Assembly (NCBI RefSeq): GCF_025149945.1
Contig: NZ_JALXVH010000040.1
Location: forward strand, 1-24,796
DNA: 24,796 bases
From: Kocuria sp. p3-SID1428
GTDB lineage: Bacteria > Actinomycetota > Actinomycetes > Actinomycetales > Micrococcaceae
Direction: 5' to 3'
Position numbers and translations under genes: made by a program. Shown here in pieces: positions 8,391-15,083 of this stretch. The notes under the pieces are model-generated. The model was not told where the DNA came from, searched no databases, and saw only the letters and a list, made by a program, of their open reading frames with translations. The number at the start of each line of letters is the position of its first letter. The stretch's first letter is position 1.

Positions 8391-9709
8391 GAGGTGACTC
8401 CTTCGTCGTCCTGTGCTGCTCGGTCTGTCGTGGTGGGCGCGGCAGCACTGGGGCTTTGCGCATCGAGACGGTCGAAGACCGCCTTGGCATGGGAGAAGGC
8501 GTTGTTGGCGGAGGGCACGGAGAGGTAGATCGAGCTCTGCAGCAGGATCTCCTTGATCTGCTCGCGGCTCAGCCCGTTGCGCAGGGCGGCGCGCACGTGC
8601 ATCTCGAACTCGCCCCAGTGCCCGGCCGCGATCAGGGCGGTCAGGGTGATGGCGCTGCGCATGGGCCGGTCCAGGCCCGGACGGGTCCAGATCTCACCCC
8701 AGGCGTAGCGGGAGATGAAGTCCTGCCACTCCGCCGTGAACTCGTCCTTGCTGGCCTCCGAGCGCTCCACATGGGCATCCGAGAGCACCTCGCGGCGCAC
8801 CCGCATGCCGTCGGCGTGAGCCTGGGAGGCCGTGCGATCGCCGCCGGCGCGCGGGGCCTGCGCCGGCTCCGGGGCTGTGGCCGGCGCAGCTGCCTGGGTC
8901 TCGCCGACGAGAGCCATGATCTGCTCGGCGAGCTCAGCGGGCTGCTCGGCCGGGATCATGTGCGCGGCCGGCCCGATCAGCTCGAAGCGCGCGCCGGGGA
9001 CCTGCTGCGCCCAGTCCCGCACGGCCTGCTCAGTCACCGAGGGATCCTGCTCGCCGGCCACCGCGAGCACGGGGGCGGCGATCTCGCCCAGGCGCCCGGA
9101 CAGGTCGAATGCGGCGATCGCGCGGCAGACCTGCGCATAGCCGTGGCGGTCCGCGGACTGCAGCGCGTGCAGCAGTCCGGTGGTGATCCCGGTGCCGGCG
9201 GCGGCGTCGCGGTCGATGAAGCCCTGGGTGAGCCAGCGCTGGGCGCTGCCGATGACCTGGGTAGGAGTGCCCGCGGCCTCCACCAGCGCGGCGCGCTCGC
9301 TCCACCGCTCGGGATCGCCCAGCTGCGCGGCGGAGGCCACCACAGCCGCCCCTCGGAGGCGCTGCGGCGCATCCACCAGCAGCTGCAGCCCCACGGCCCC
9401 GCCCACGGAGCAGCCCGCGTACCAGAACGAGGATTCGGGTAGGGGCTCCTGCACCGCATCCACGGCGGCCAGGACGCCCTGGGCGAGCTCCTCGATCGAG
9501 AAGTCCTCGGTGCCGGCCGGTGCGCCGCCGTGGCCCGGCAGCTCCCATCCGATGATGCGCAAGCGCCCTGCCAGCTCGCGCGCGACCCCGCCCCACAGCG
9601 GGGCGACCGCTGTGCCGAGCGCAGGTCCCAGCAGCAGCACCGGGCGCTGGTCGTCCTGCGCGGCTGCGGGTGCGCTCAGCTCCACGAGGCGGATGCTCGG
9701 AACACTCAT
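8387..9709 (-). CDS. pcaL: Fused 3-oxoadipate enol-lactonase / 4-carboxymuconolactone decarboxylase
   Basis: This is a bifunctional PcaD-PcaC protein (440 aa) catalysing two consecutive cytosolic steps: decarboxylation of 4-carboxymuconolactone and hydrolysis of the enol-lactone to 3-oxoadipate. Residues 1-270 are an alpha/beta hydrolase with nucleophile Ser101 in GCSVGG, likely acid Asp222 (GEQDPS) and His250 (AAHMIPAE). Residues 271-297 are an Ala/Pro-rich linker. Residues 300-415 are a carboxymuconolactone decarboxylase domain (RPMRSAITLTALIAAGHWGE; AALRNGLSREQIKEILLQ). Such fusions are usual in actinobacteria. It overlaps pcaB upstream and pcaF downstream, each by ATGA. The nucleophile elbow has Cys and Val where many PcaD proteins have Leu and Met. 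Confidence 0.95.
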   Translation of the reverse strand: MSVPSIRLVELSAPAAAQDDQRPVLLLGPALGTAVAPLWGGVARELAGRLRIIGWELPGHGGAPAGTEDFSIEELAQGVLAAVDAVQEPLPESSFWYAGCSVGGAVGLQLLVDAPQRLRGAAVVASAAQLGDPERWSERAALVEAAGTPTQVIGSAQRWLTQGFIDRDAAAGTGITTGLLHALQSADRHGYAQVCRAIAAFDLSGRLGEIAAPVLAVAGEQDPSVTEQAVRDWAQQVPGARFELIGPAAHMIPAEQPAELAEQIMALVGETQAAAPATAPEPAQAPRAGGDRTASQAHADGMRVRREVLSDAHVERSEASKDEFTAEWQDFISRYAWGEIWTRPGLDRPMRSAITLTALIAAGHWGEFEMHVRAALRNGLSREQIKEILLQSSIYLSVPSANNAFSHAKAVFDRLDAQSPSAAAPTTTDRAAQDDEGVTS

Positions 9710-11193
9710 GAGTCCTCTCCTGTCCCGGCGCCGCGGCTCGGCAGCGCCTCTCGCTCATCCTGGCGCGCGACGGCACGGTCGATCAGCAGATCGGCCGCAC
9801 CCAGGTAGCCGCGCGGGTCGCACAGCTGCTGCAGCCGCTGTCGGTCGACGGCCTGGCCCTGGGCGTCCCGCCCCTGCGCCGTGATCTCCGCCAGGCCGTC
9901 GAGGGCTGCCTGGACATCCGCACCGGCCCGGGCCAGCACGGCCTGGATGCGCTGGGCTCCCGTGTCGCCGTCCGCGTCCTGCACCGCAGGCTTCAGGGCC
10001 GTGACGATCCGCTCGGAGACCAGCGCAGGCCCCGAGGCGCGCAGGTTCTCCTCCATGCGCTCGGCATCCACGCGAAGCCCCTGGAGCAGCTCCGCCAGCT
10101 GGGAGCAAGCCGTCAGGCTCAGCCGCAGCAGCTGCTGCAGCGCCGGCCACTCGACGTGCCAGGCGCCGTCCGGGCGCTCGTCGATCGAAGAGGAGGCCGC
10201 GGTGAACAGCGAGGCGAGCAGCTGCGGTGCGCTCAGGGCGGTGCGCTTGAGCTGGACCGAGAGCACGGGGTTCTGCTTCTGCGGCATGGCCGAGGACACG
10301 CCCCTGCCCGGGCCCGTGGGCTCGCGCAGCTCGCCGATCTCGGGGCGCGAGAGCAGCAGGACATCGTCGGCGATCTTTCCGATCGCCGCGCAGAGACTGC
10401 CCAGTGCCGCACCTGCGTCCAGCACGGGCTGGCGGGAGGTGTGCCAGACGTGGGGCGCCTCATGCAGCCCGAGCTGCGCGGCCCAGACGGCGTGCAGCTG
10501 CAGGGCCTGCTCGGAGATCTCCGCCGCGCGGGCGCTGCCGCCCTGGGGATCGTCCTGCTGCTCGAACAGGGCCCGCGATCCCGCCAGGGTGCCGGCGGCG
10601 CCGCCGATGGCAACCGGTGTGCTCAGCCGGTCCAGCCGCTCATGGGCGTCGGCCAGCCCCTCGAGCCACTGGGCGCAGCGCAGGCCGAAGGTCGTGGGCA
10701 GTGCGTGCTGCGTCAGGGTGCGCGCGGCGCACAGAGCGTGGCGGTGGCGCTGGGCCAGTCCGGCCAGCGCGGACTGCGCCTGGGACAGGGAGTCATCGAG
10801 ATGCTGGAGGGCCTCGCGCAGCATCAGCATCAGGGCGGTGTCCAGAACGTCCTGACTGGTCAGTCCGCGGTGCACGGCGCCGACGGCCTCCGGGTCGATC
10901 TCCCGCACCGCTGCGCGCAGATCCGCGAGCATGGGGATCACCGGGTTCCCGCCCAGCTCGCTGCGCTCGGCGAGATCCGCCAGGTCGAAGCTGCGATCGA
11001 GCACCTCGTCCGTGAGGACGTCGGCCGCCGCCTCCGCGGCGCTGTCCGGGACGAGCCCGAGCTGCGCCTGGGCCGCGACCCAGGCGGTCTCCGCTCGCAC
11101 CAGGCAGCGCAGCACCTGTCGATCACCGGTGAGCCCCCGGGCCCGATGGGCTCCGGGGAAGAGCAGTCCGTAGTCGGCGTCCTGTGCTGCCAT
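9706..11193 (-). CDS. pcaB: 3-carboxy-cis,cis-muconate cycloisomerase
   Basis: This fumarase/aspartase-superfamily enzyme (495 aa) cyclises 3-carboxymuconate to 4-carboxymuconolactone. The superfamily signature lies at residues 298-309 (GVSSAMPQKQNP). The GLTSQDVLDTA and ARTLTQHALPTTFG segments form the other two conserved regions of the active site built between subunits. Length is slightly above the usual 400-460, mainly from a long Gln/Ala-rich C-terminal part. The ATG at 11193 has only a weak ribosome binding site. Its stop overlaps the pcaL start. It follows pcaG after 121 bases containing two hairpins, the largest gap among pcaH-F. Confidence 0.95.
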   Translation of the reverse strand: MAAQDADYGLLFPGAHRARGLTGDRQVLRCLVRAETAWVAAQAQLGLVPDSAAEAAADVLTDEVLDRSFDLADLAERSELGGNPVIPMLADLRAAVREIDPEAVGAVHRGLTSQDVLDTALMLMLREALQHLDDSLSQAQSALAGLAQRHRHALCAARTLTQHALPTTFGLRCAQWLEGLADAHERLDRLSTPVAIGGAAGTLAGSRALFEQQDDPQGGSARAAEISEQALQLHAVWAAQLGLHEAPHVWHTSRQPVLDAGAALGSLCAAIGKIADDVLLLSRPEIGELREPTGPGRGVSSAMPQKQNPVLSVQLKRTALSAPQLLASLFTAASSSIDERPDGAWHVEWPALQQLLRLSLTACSQLAELLQGLRVDAERMEENLRASGPALVSERIVTALKPAVQDADGDTGAQRIQAVLARAGADVQAALDGLAEITAQGRDAQGQAVDRQRLQQLCDPRGYLGAADLLIDRAVARQDEREALPSRGAGTGEDS

Positions 11194-11247
11194 GCGTCTC
11201 GTCGTGGTCCTGTCGTCGCGATGCTCTGAAGATGGTGGTGATGCCGT

Positions 11248-11264
11248 CGCGAGTATTCCTCGCG
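11248..11264 (-). promoter_or_regulatory. Second hairpin in the pcaG-pcaB gap
   Basis: CGCGAG pairs with CTCGCG around a 5-base loop. It lies 13 bases beyond the larger hairpin and 54 bases before pcaB. Alone it is weak; the tandem arrangement is the reason to record it. Confidence 0.35.
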
Positions 11265-11277
11265 CGGCGGAGGGGTC

Positions 11278-11300
11278 GGGGCGACGATGGACGTCGCCCC
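11278..11300 (-). terminator. Hairpin just after pcaG
   Basis: GGGGCGACG (11278-11286) pairs perfectly with CGTCGCCCC (11292-11300) around a 5-base loop; one flanking C-G pair extends it to 10 bp. It starts 14 bases after the pcaG stop codon. There is no U-tract. It is probably a partial terminator or an mRNA 3'-end stabiliser that raises dioxygenase (pcaHG) expression over the downstream genes; this function is inference. Confidence 0.5.
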
Positions 11301-11314
11301 GGCCCCTTGTCGGA

Positions 11315-11884
11315 TCAGTCCGCGTGCTGCGGGTAGCGCAGGAAGACCGTCTCGTCCTCGCCCTGCAGCCGGATGTCGAAGCGCAGCGAGCCGTCCTGCT
11401 CGCGGCGCGCGATCAGGGTCTCGCGCCGATCGGCCGGCACCGAGGACAGCAGCGGATCCCGTTGCAGTGCCTCCTGGTCCTCGGGCAGGTAGATCCGCGT
11501 GAAGAGACGGTTGAGCAGACCGCGGGCGAAGACCGTCATGGCGATGAACGGGGCCGCCCCGGGCTCGGTGGGACCGGGGGCCACCGTGGTGAACGAGTAC
11601 GCCCCCACGTTGTCCACGGCCTGACGACCGAAGCCGGTGAAGGTGTAGCCGTCGCGGATCAGGGAGCCGGGCTCCTGCGAGATCCGCCCGTTCTCATCCG
11701 CCTGCCAGATCTCCAGCAGGGAGTCGGGCACCGGATCGCCGTTGCCGTCGTAGACGACGCCGTGCAGGCGCACGGCCTGCGGATGGCTGCGCTCCACCAG
11801 CTCCTCGCCGCCGTCGAACGGCAGGGCGTAGCCGTAGAAGGGCCCGACGGTCTGACCGGGCGTGGCTGTCAGCTTCTCAGACAT
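11315..11884 (-). CDS. pcaG: Protocatechuate 3,4-dioxygenase alpha subunit
   Basis: This is the alpha subunit (189 aa) of the intradiol ring-cleavage dioxygenase that converts protocatechuate to 3-carboxy-cis,cis-muconate. The N-terminal TPGQTVGPFYGYALPF and the core DSLLEIWQADENGRI, followed by FTGFGRQAVDNVGAYSFTTV, are typical. This subunit does not carry the iron ligands. The start ATGTCTGA overlaps the pcaH stop by eight bases, and GGAGGAGG precedes it. The tight coupling fits 1:1 assembly with PcaH. Length is normal. Confidence 0.96.
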   Translation of the reverse strand: MSEKLTATPGQTVGPFYGYALPFDGGEELVERSHPQAVRLHGVVYDGNGDPVPDSLLEIWQADENGRISQEPGSLIRDGYTFTGFGRQAVDNVGAYSFTTVAPGPTEPGAAPFIAMTVFARGLLNRLFTRIYLPEDQEALQRDPLLSSVPADRRETLIARREQDGSLRFDIRLQGEDETVFLRYPQHAD

Positions 11885-12665
11885 CGGTGTCCTCCTCCAT
11901 GAGCGTGCGGTGGGTTCCGGTGAGCACGATGTCCCACTTGTAGCCCAGGGACCACTCATGGGCCGAGAGGTCGTGGTCATAGCTGGCCACCAGACGCTCG
12001 CGCGCCTTGGGGTCCACGATCGCCTGATAGATCGGATCCAGGGCGAACAGCGGATCGCCGGGGAAGTACATCTGGGTCACCATCCGCTGGGTGAACTCGG
12101 TGCCGAACAGTGAGAAGTGGACGTGCGCCGGGCGCCACGCGTTGTAGTGGTTCTTCCACGGGTACGGACCGGGCTTGATCGTGGTGAACGAGTAGGAGCC
12201 GTCGTCGCCGGTCAGGCAGCGGCCCACACCGGTGAAGTTCGGGTCGATCGGCGCCGGGTGCTGATCGCGCTTGTGGATGTACCGGCCGGCCGCATTGGCC
12301 TGCCAGATCTCCACCAGCTGGCGGCGCACCGGACGGCCCTCGCCGTCGAGCACGCGTCCGCTGATCGTGATCCGCTCGCCGATGGGCTCGCCCTTGTCCT
12401 GGATCGTGAGATCCGACTCGAGGGCGTGGACATCACGAGGGCCGAAGGCCGGGGCCCACAGCTCGACGGTCTCCGGATCCGCGTGATGCAGATCCTTGGT
12501 GGGGTGGCGCAGGACCGAGCTGCGATAGGGCGCGTAGTCGAGTCGAGGCTGGGTCTCGACGGATCCGGAGGCCGCGTAGCTCTCCGAGATCGCGTCCATC
12601 TCCGCGCTCAGGACCGACTGGGAGTCCGCTGCCGCGTCCGAGGACGAGACGGGGGTTTCCGCCAT
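11877..12665 (-). CDS. pcaH: Protocatechuate 3,4-dioxygenase beta subunit
   Basis: This is the catalytic, iron-binding subunit (262 aa) of protocatechuate 3,4-dioxygenase. The four Fe(III) ligands of the family are visible: Tyr129 (AAGRYIHKRD), Tyr168 (GPYPWKN), His181 and His183 (WRPAHVHFS). The surrounding DPNFTGVGRCLT and SFTTIKPGPYPW motifs match. I chose the ATG at 12665 because AAGGAG lies eight bases upstream. The frame stays open to 13130, but that extension has no family similarity. It is the first gene of the operon, downstream of a promoter candidate with an overlapping operator-like site. Confidence 0.97.
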   Translation of the reverse strand: MAETPVSSSDAAADSQSVLSAEMDAISESYAASGSVETQPRLDYAPYRSSVLRHPTKDLHHADPETVELWAPAFGPRDVHALESDLTIQDKGEPIGERITISGRVLDGEGRPVRRQLVEIWQANAAGRYIHKRDQHPAPIDPNFTGVGRCLTGDDGSYSFTTIKPGPYPWKNHYNAWRPAHVHFSLFGTEFTQRMVTQMYFPGDPLFALDPIYQAIVDPKARERLVASYDHDLSAHEWSLGYKWDIVLTGTHRTLMEEDTDV

Positions 12666-12761
12666 GGTCATCTCCTTCATCAGCCGGGCAGGCGAGGTGC
12701 TGCCGCAGGTGCCTGCGGCCCCGCCACCCCCAGGGCCGCTGCCCGTGCTCTCCGGCACCTG

Positions 12762-12790
12762 AGGATAACGTGGATCACTCCGAAAATGAA
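12762..12790 (-). promoter_or_regulatory. Candidate pcaH operon promoter
   Basis: On the minus strand TTCATT (12785-12790) and TATCCT (12762-12767) are separated by exactly 17 bases, about 100 bases upstream of the pcaH start. The -35 is weak, as expected for a regulated promoter. The operator-like repeat at 12787-12805 overlaps the -35. Confidence 0.5.
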
Positions 12791-12805
12791 CACTTGTTCG
12801 CATAG
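12787..12805 (-). promoter_or_regulatory. Operator-like motif upstream of pcaH
   Basis: The minus strand contains CTATGCGAACAAGTGTTCA. It has the imperfect palindrome GAAC-N4-GTTC. It matches the site before pobA at 15 of 19 positions, with three of the four differences in the central spacer. It overlaps the presumed -35 of the pcaH promoter. A binding site for one of the two IclR proteins encoded here is the natural interpretation. Confidence 0.6.
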
Positions 12806-12855
12806 CGCACACAGTGCGATCGGAGTGCGGTCCGTCGCCGGACCTGGGAGTGAGG

Positions 12856-12877
12856 GGTGCGCCCGCATGGGCGCACC
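12856..12877 (-). terminator. Terminator hairpin after pobA
   Basis: GGTGCGCCC and GGGCGCACC form a perfect 9-bp stem with a 4-base loop, 17 bases after the pobA stop and before the pcaH promoter candidate. It probably separates the pobR-pobA unit from the pca operon. Confidence 0.6.
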
Positions 12878-12894
12878 GCGGACTCAGCGCAGTC

Positions 12895-14112
12895 TCAAGA
12901 CTGCCAGCCCGTGTACGAGTCGGCGAAGTAGGCCCGGCCGTACGGTGAGTCCGTGATCGCATGCAGCTCGCCGAGCTGGCGCCGGGAGTCGAACTCGGAG
13001 TCCTCGCGGCTGCGGTGCAGCATGCGGGTGACCCAGTACGAGAAGTTCTGCGCCTTCCATACCCGCTCAAGCGCCGCTGCGGAGTAGCCGGCCAGCGGCT
13101 GCTCGGCGCCGTCGCGCAGCAGCGCCACAAGCGCCGGCGCCAGCACGCGGACGTCGCAGAAGGCGAGGTTCAGCCCCTTGGCGCCGGTCGGAGGGACGGT
13201 GTGACCGGCGTCGCCCACGAGCACCAGGGAGCCGTGGCGCAGCGGCTCGCACACGTAGGACCGGAAGGGCAGGACCGTCTTCTCGATGATCGGGCCCTCC
13301 TTCAGGCGGAATCCGTCCGGGCCGGAGACGCACTCCTGGAGCCGGGTCCAGATCTGCTCATCGGTCCAGTCCTCGGGATCCTCGGCGGGATCGCACTGGA
13401 AGTACATCCGCTGGACGTCGCCCGAGCGCTGGGAGATCAGCGCGAACCCGGCCTCGGAGCGGGTGTAGATCAGCTCGTGATGGCTCGGCGGGGCCTGGCA
13501 CAGGATCCCGAACCAGGCGAACGGGTATTCCGTGAAGTGATCGGTCCGCACGTCCTCCGGGATCGCCTTGCGGCACACCGATCGGGAGCCGTCGGCGCCG
13601 ACCAGGATCCTCGAGCGGATCTCCCGTGCCGCCCCCTCGGAGTCGATGAACGTGACGCCCGGCCGATCCGAGTCGACATCGTGCACGGCGACCTCGTCGG
13701 CCGACCAGAACACCGTGCCGCCGTCGCGCTCGGAAGCCTCCTTGAGGTCCCAGAACACCTCGTTCTGCGGGTAGAGCCATACCGAGCGCCCGACAGCCCC
13801 CTGGAAGTCGATGTGGTGGCTGCGCCCCTCGAAGCGCAGCGACGTGCCCTGGTGCTCGTGGCCCTCGGTGAGCACGCGGCCAGCGACCCCGGAGTCCACC
13901 AGCATGTCCACCGTCCCGGCCTCCAGGATCCCGGCGCGGTGCGTGGCCCGGATGGACTCGGGATCGCGCTTCTCGATCACCATCGTCTCGATCCCCTCGC
14001 GGCGCAGCAGGTGCGCGAGCATGAGCCCGGCGGGCCCCGCCCCCACGACGGCGACCTGGGTCTCGAGCAGCTCGGGCGCCGGTGAGGCGGGCTGCTGTGC
14101 GTGCTGGCTCAT
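12895..14112 (-). CDS. pobA: 4-hydroxybenzoate 3-monooxygenase
   Basis: This FAD-dependent hydroxylase (405 aa) converts 4-hydroxybenzoate to protocatechuate using NAD(P)H and O2. Seen are the FAD dinucleotide motif GAGPAG (24-29), the GADGSRSVCRK motif and the GDAGHTVPPTGAKGLNLA motif. Residues equivalent to Pseudomonas PobA substrate ligands are kept: Tyr201 (HELIYTR), Ser212 and Arg214 (SQRS), Arg220, and probably Tyr385 (DSYTGW). The pyridine-nucleotide helix H2 reads EKRDPESIRATHRAG and differs from the NADPH-specific Pseudomonas version, so cofactor use may be NADH or mixed. The ATG has an AGGAGG. It follows the IclR gene by 70 bases, with an operator-like motif 16 bases before the start codon. 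Confidence 0.96.
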   Translation of the reverse strand: MSQHAQQPASPAPELLETQVAVVGAGPAGLMLAHLLRREGIETMVIEKRDPESIRATHRAGILEAGTVDMLVDSGVAGRVLTEGHEHQGTSLRFEGRSHHIDFQGAVGRSVWLYPQNEVFWDLKEASERDGGTVFWSADEVAVHDVDSDRPGVTFIDSEGAAREIRSRILVGADGSRSVCRKAIPEDVRTDHFTEYPFAWFGILCQAPPSHHELIYTRSEAGFALISQRSGDVQRMYFQCDPAEDPEDWTDEQIWTRLQECVSGPDGFRLKEGPIIEKTVLPFRSYVCEPLRHGSLVLVGDAGHTVPPTGAKGLNLAFCDVRVLAPALVALLRDGAEQPLAGYSAAALERVWKAQNFSYWVTRMLHRSREDSEFDSRRQLGELHAITDSPYGRAYFADSYTGWQS

Positions 14113-14127
14113 GACGTGGCCTCCTGA

Positions 14128-14146
14128 TGAACGTCTGTTCGCACAG
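14128..14146 (-). promoter_or_regulatory. Operator-like motif upstream of pobA
   Basis: The minus strand contains CTGTGCGAACAGACGTTCA, sharing TGCGAACA-N3-GTTCA and flanks with the pcaH site. It lies between the pobR stop and the pobA ribosome binding site. No convincing -35/-10 pair was found beside it, so the exact promoter of pobA is unresolved; pobA may be served from upstream of pobR as well. Confidence 0.6.
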
Positions 14147-14182
14147 TGTCCGCAGAGGCAGGTGGTCCGCACCACACGGTGC

Positions 14183-14965
14183 TCATTCAACGGGAGAGCG
14201 ACCCGGGTGCGCCGTTCGGGCTATCCCATGGGCGGCGGTGTGCAGCGTCTGCACCACGGCAGCAGGATCCACGGGCCCCTGTCGGCGGTCCGCGACGACG
14301 CCCAGACCCGCCAGCACCGCTCCGCCCTCGGCGATGACCGGGACCGCGATGCCCGTGCGGTCGGGTTCGAGATTGCCGGTCTGGATGCAGTGCCCCGTGG
14401 AGCGGATGCCGCGCAGCACCTCCTCGAGCTGCTCGGGGCCGCCCTGCGGCAGGCGCTGCCCCTGCTGCAGGACGCGCTGGGCATAGGCGCGGCTGTCCGA
14501 CGCGGGCAGATGCGCCAGCAGCACCAGCCCCGTCGCCGAGAGGTGCAGCGGCAGCCGACTCGCTGTCGCGGAGCTGATGGGCCGCGCGCCGGGATGGGAC
14601 AGTCTCTGCAGGAACAGCACCTCGTCCCCCTCGATCCGCCCGAGCTGAACGTGCTGGCGCAGCACCGACTGGACATCCAGCAGGAAGGGAGCAGCCGCCG
14701 CGGCCACCGTGGTCTCCGGCGCCGAGCGCGTGGCCAGCTCCCACAGCCGGGTCCCCACGCAGTACGACCCGCCGGGCTCGCGGGTCAGCCACCCGGCCTG
14801 GGCCAGGTCGGCGCACAGCCGATGCGCCGTGGCCGGCGGCAGCCCGGCAGCGCGGGCCACCTCTGCCGGGGTCATCCGCGGCCGCTCGCGCCTGAAGGCG
14901 GCCAGGACCCGGTCGATGCGCGAGAGCATGGAGTCGCCGGAGGAGGAGTTCGCCATGGGAGGCAT
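14183..14965 (-). CDS. IclR-family regulator, probably of pobA
   Basis: This is an IclR-type transcription factor (260 aa with the chosen start). It has a winged helix-turn-helix at about residues 13-62 (MTPAEVARAAGLPPATAHRL) and a C-terminal effector domain containing SHPGARPISSATASRLPLHLSATG and DRTGIAVPVIAEGGAVLAGLGV. It is clearly different from the PcaR-like protein. Its position 70 bases upstream of pobA, on the same strand, suggests a PobR role (sensing 4-hydroxybenzoate); this is inference. Start choice is uncertain: ATG at 14965 follows a GGGG run, ATG at 14956 has no ribosome binding site, and a GTG at 14995 is also open. Nothing recognisable lies in 14966-15083. Confidence 0.85.
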   Translation of the reverse strand: MPPMANSSSGDSMLSRIDRVLAAFRRERPRMTPAEVARAAGLPPATAHRLCADLAQAGWLTREPGGSYCVGTRLWELATRSAPETTVAAAAAPFLLDVQSVLRQHVQLGRIEGDEVLFLQRLSHPGARPISSATASRLPLHLSATGLVLLAHLPASDSRAYAQRVLQQGQRLPQGGPEQLEEVLRGIRSTGHCIQTGNLEPDRTGIAVPVIAEGGAVLAGLGVVADRRQGPVDPAAVVQTLHTAAHGIARTAHPGRSPVE

Positions 14966-15083
14966 TGTGCCCCGTCCCCGCGGCACGGCGGGCACGGGGC
15001 AAAAGGCTCGACAGAGGCCGGCAGCGCAGGACGACGGGCGGGCCGCGGCCCGGACCTGCTCATCGGCCCAGCGCGCCCACAGC

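Noticed and set aside
12666..13130. N-terminal extension of PcaH to 13130
   Set aside because: The extension crosses the intergenic promoter, operator and terminator and runs into pobA. PcaH similarity and a good ribosome binding site support the start at 12665.
15039..15052. GC palindrome near GGGCCGCGGCCC as a terminator of the ceramidase relic
   Set aside because: The palindrome has no loop or U-tract, and such sequences are frequent at this GC content.
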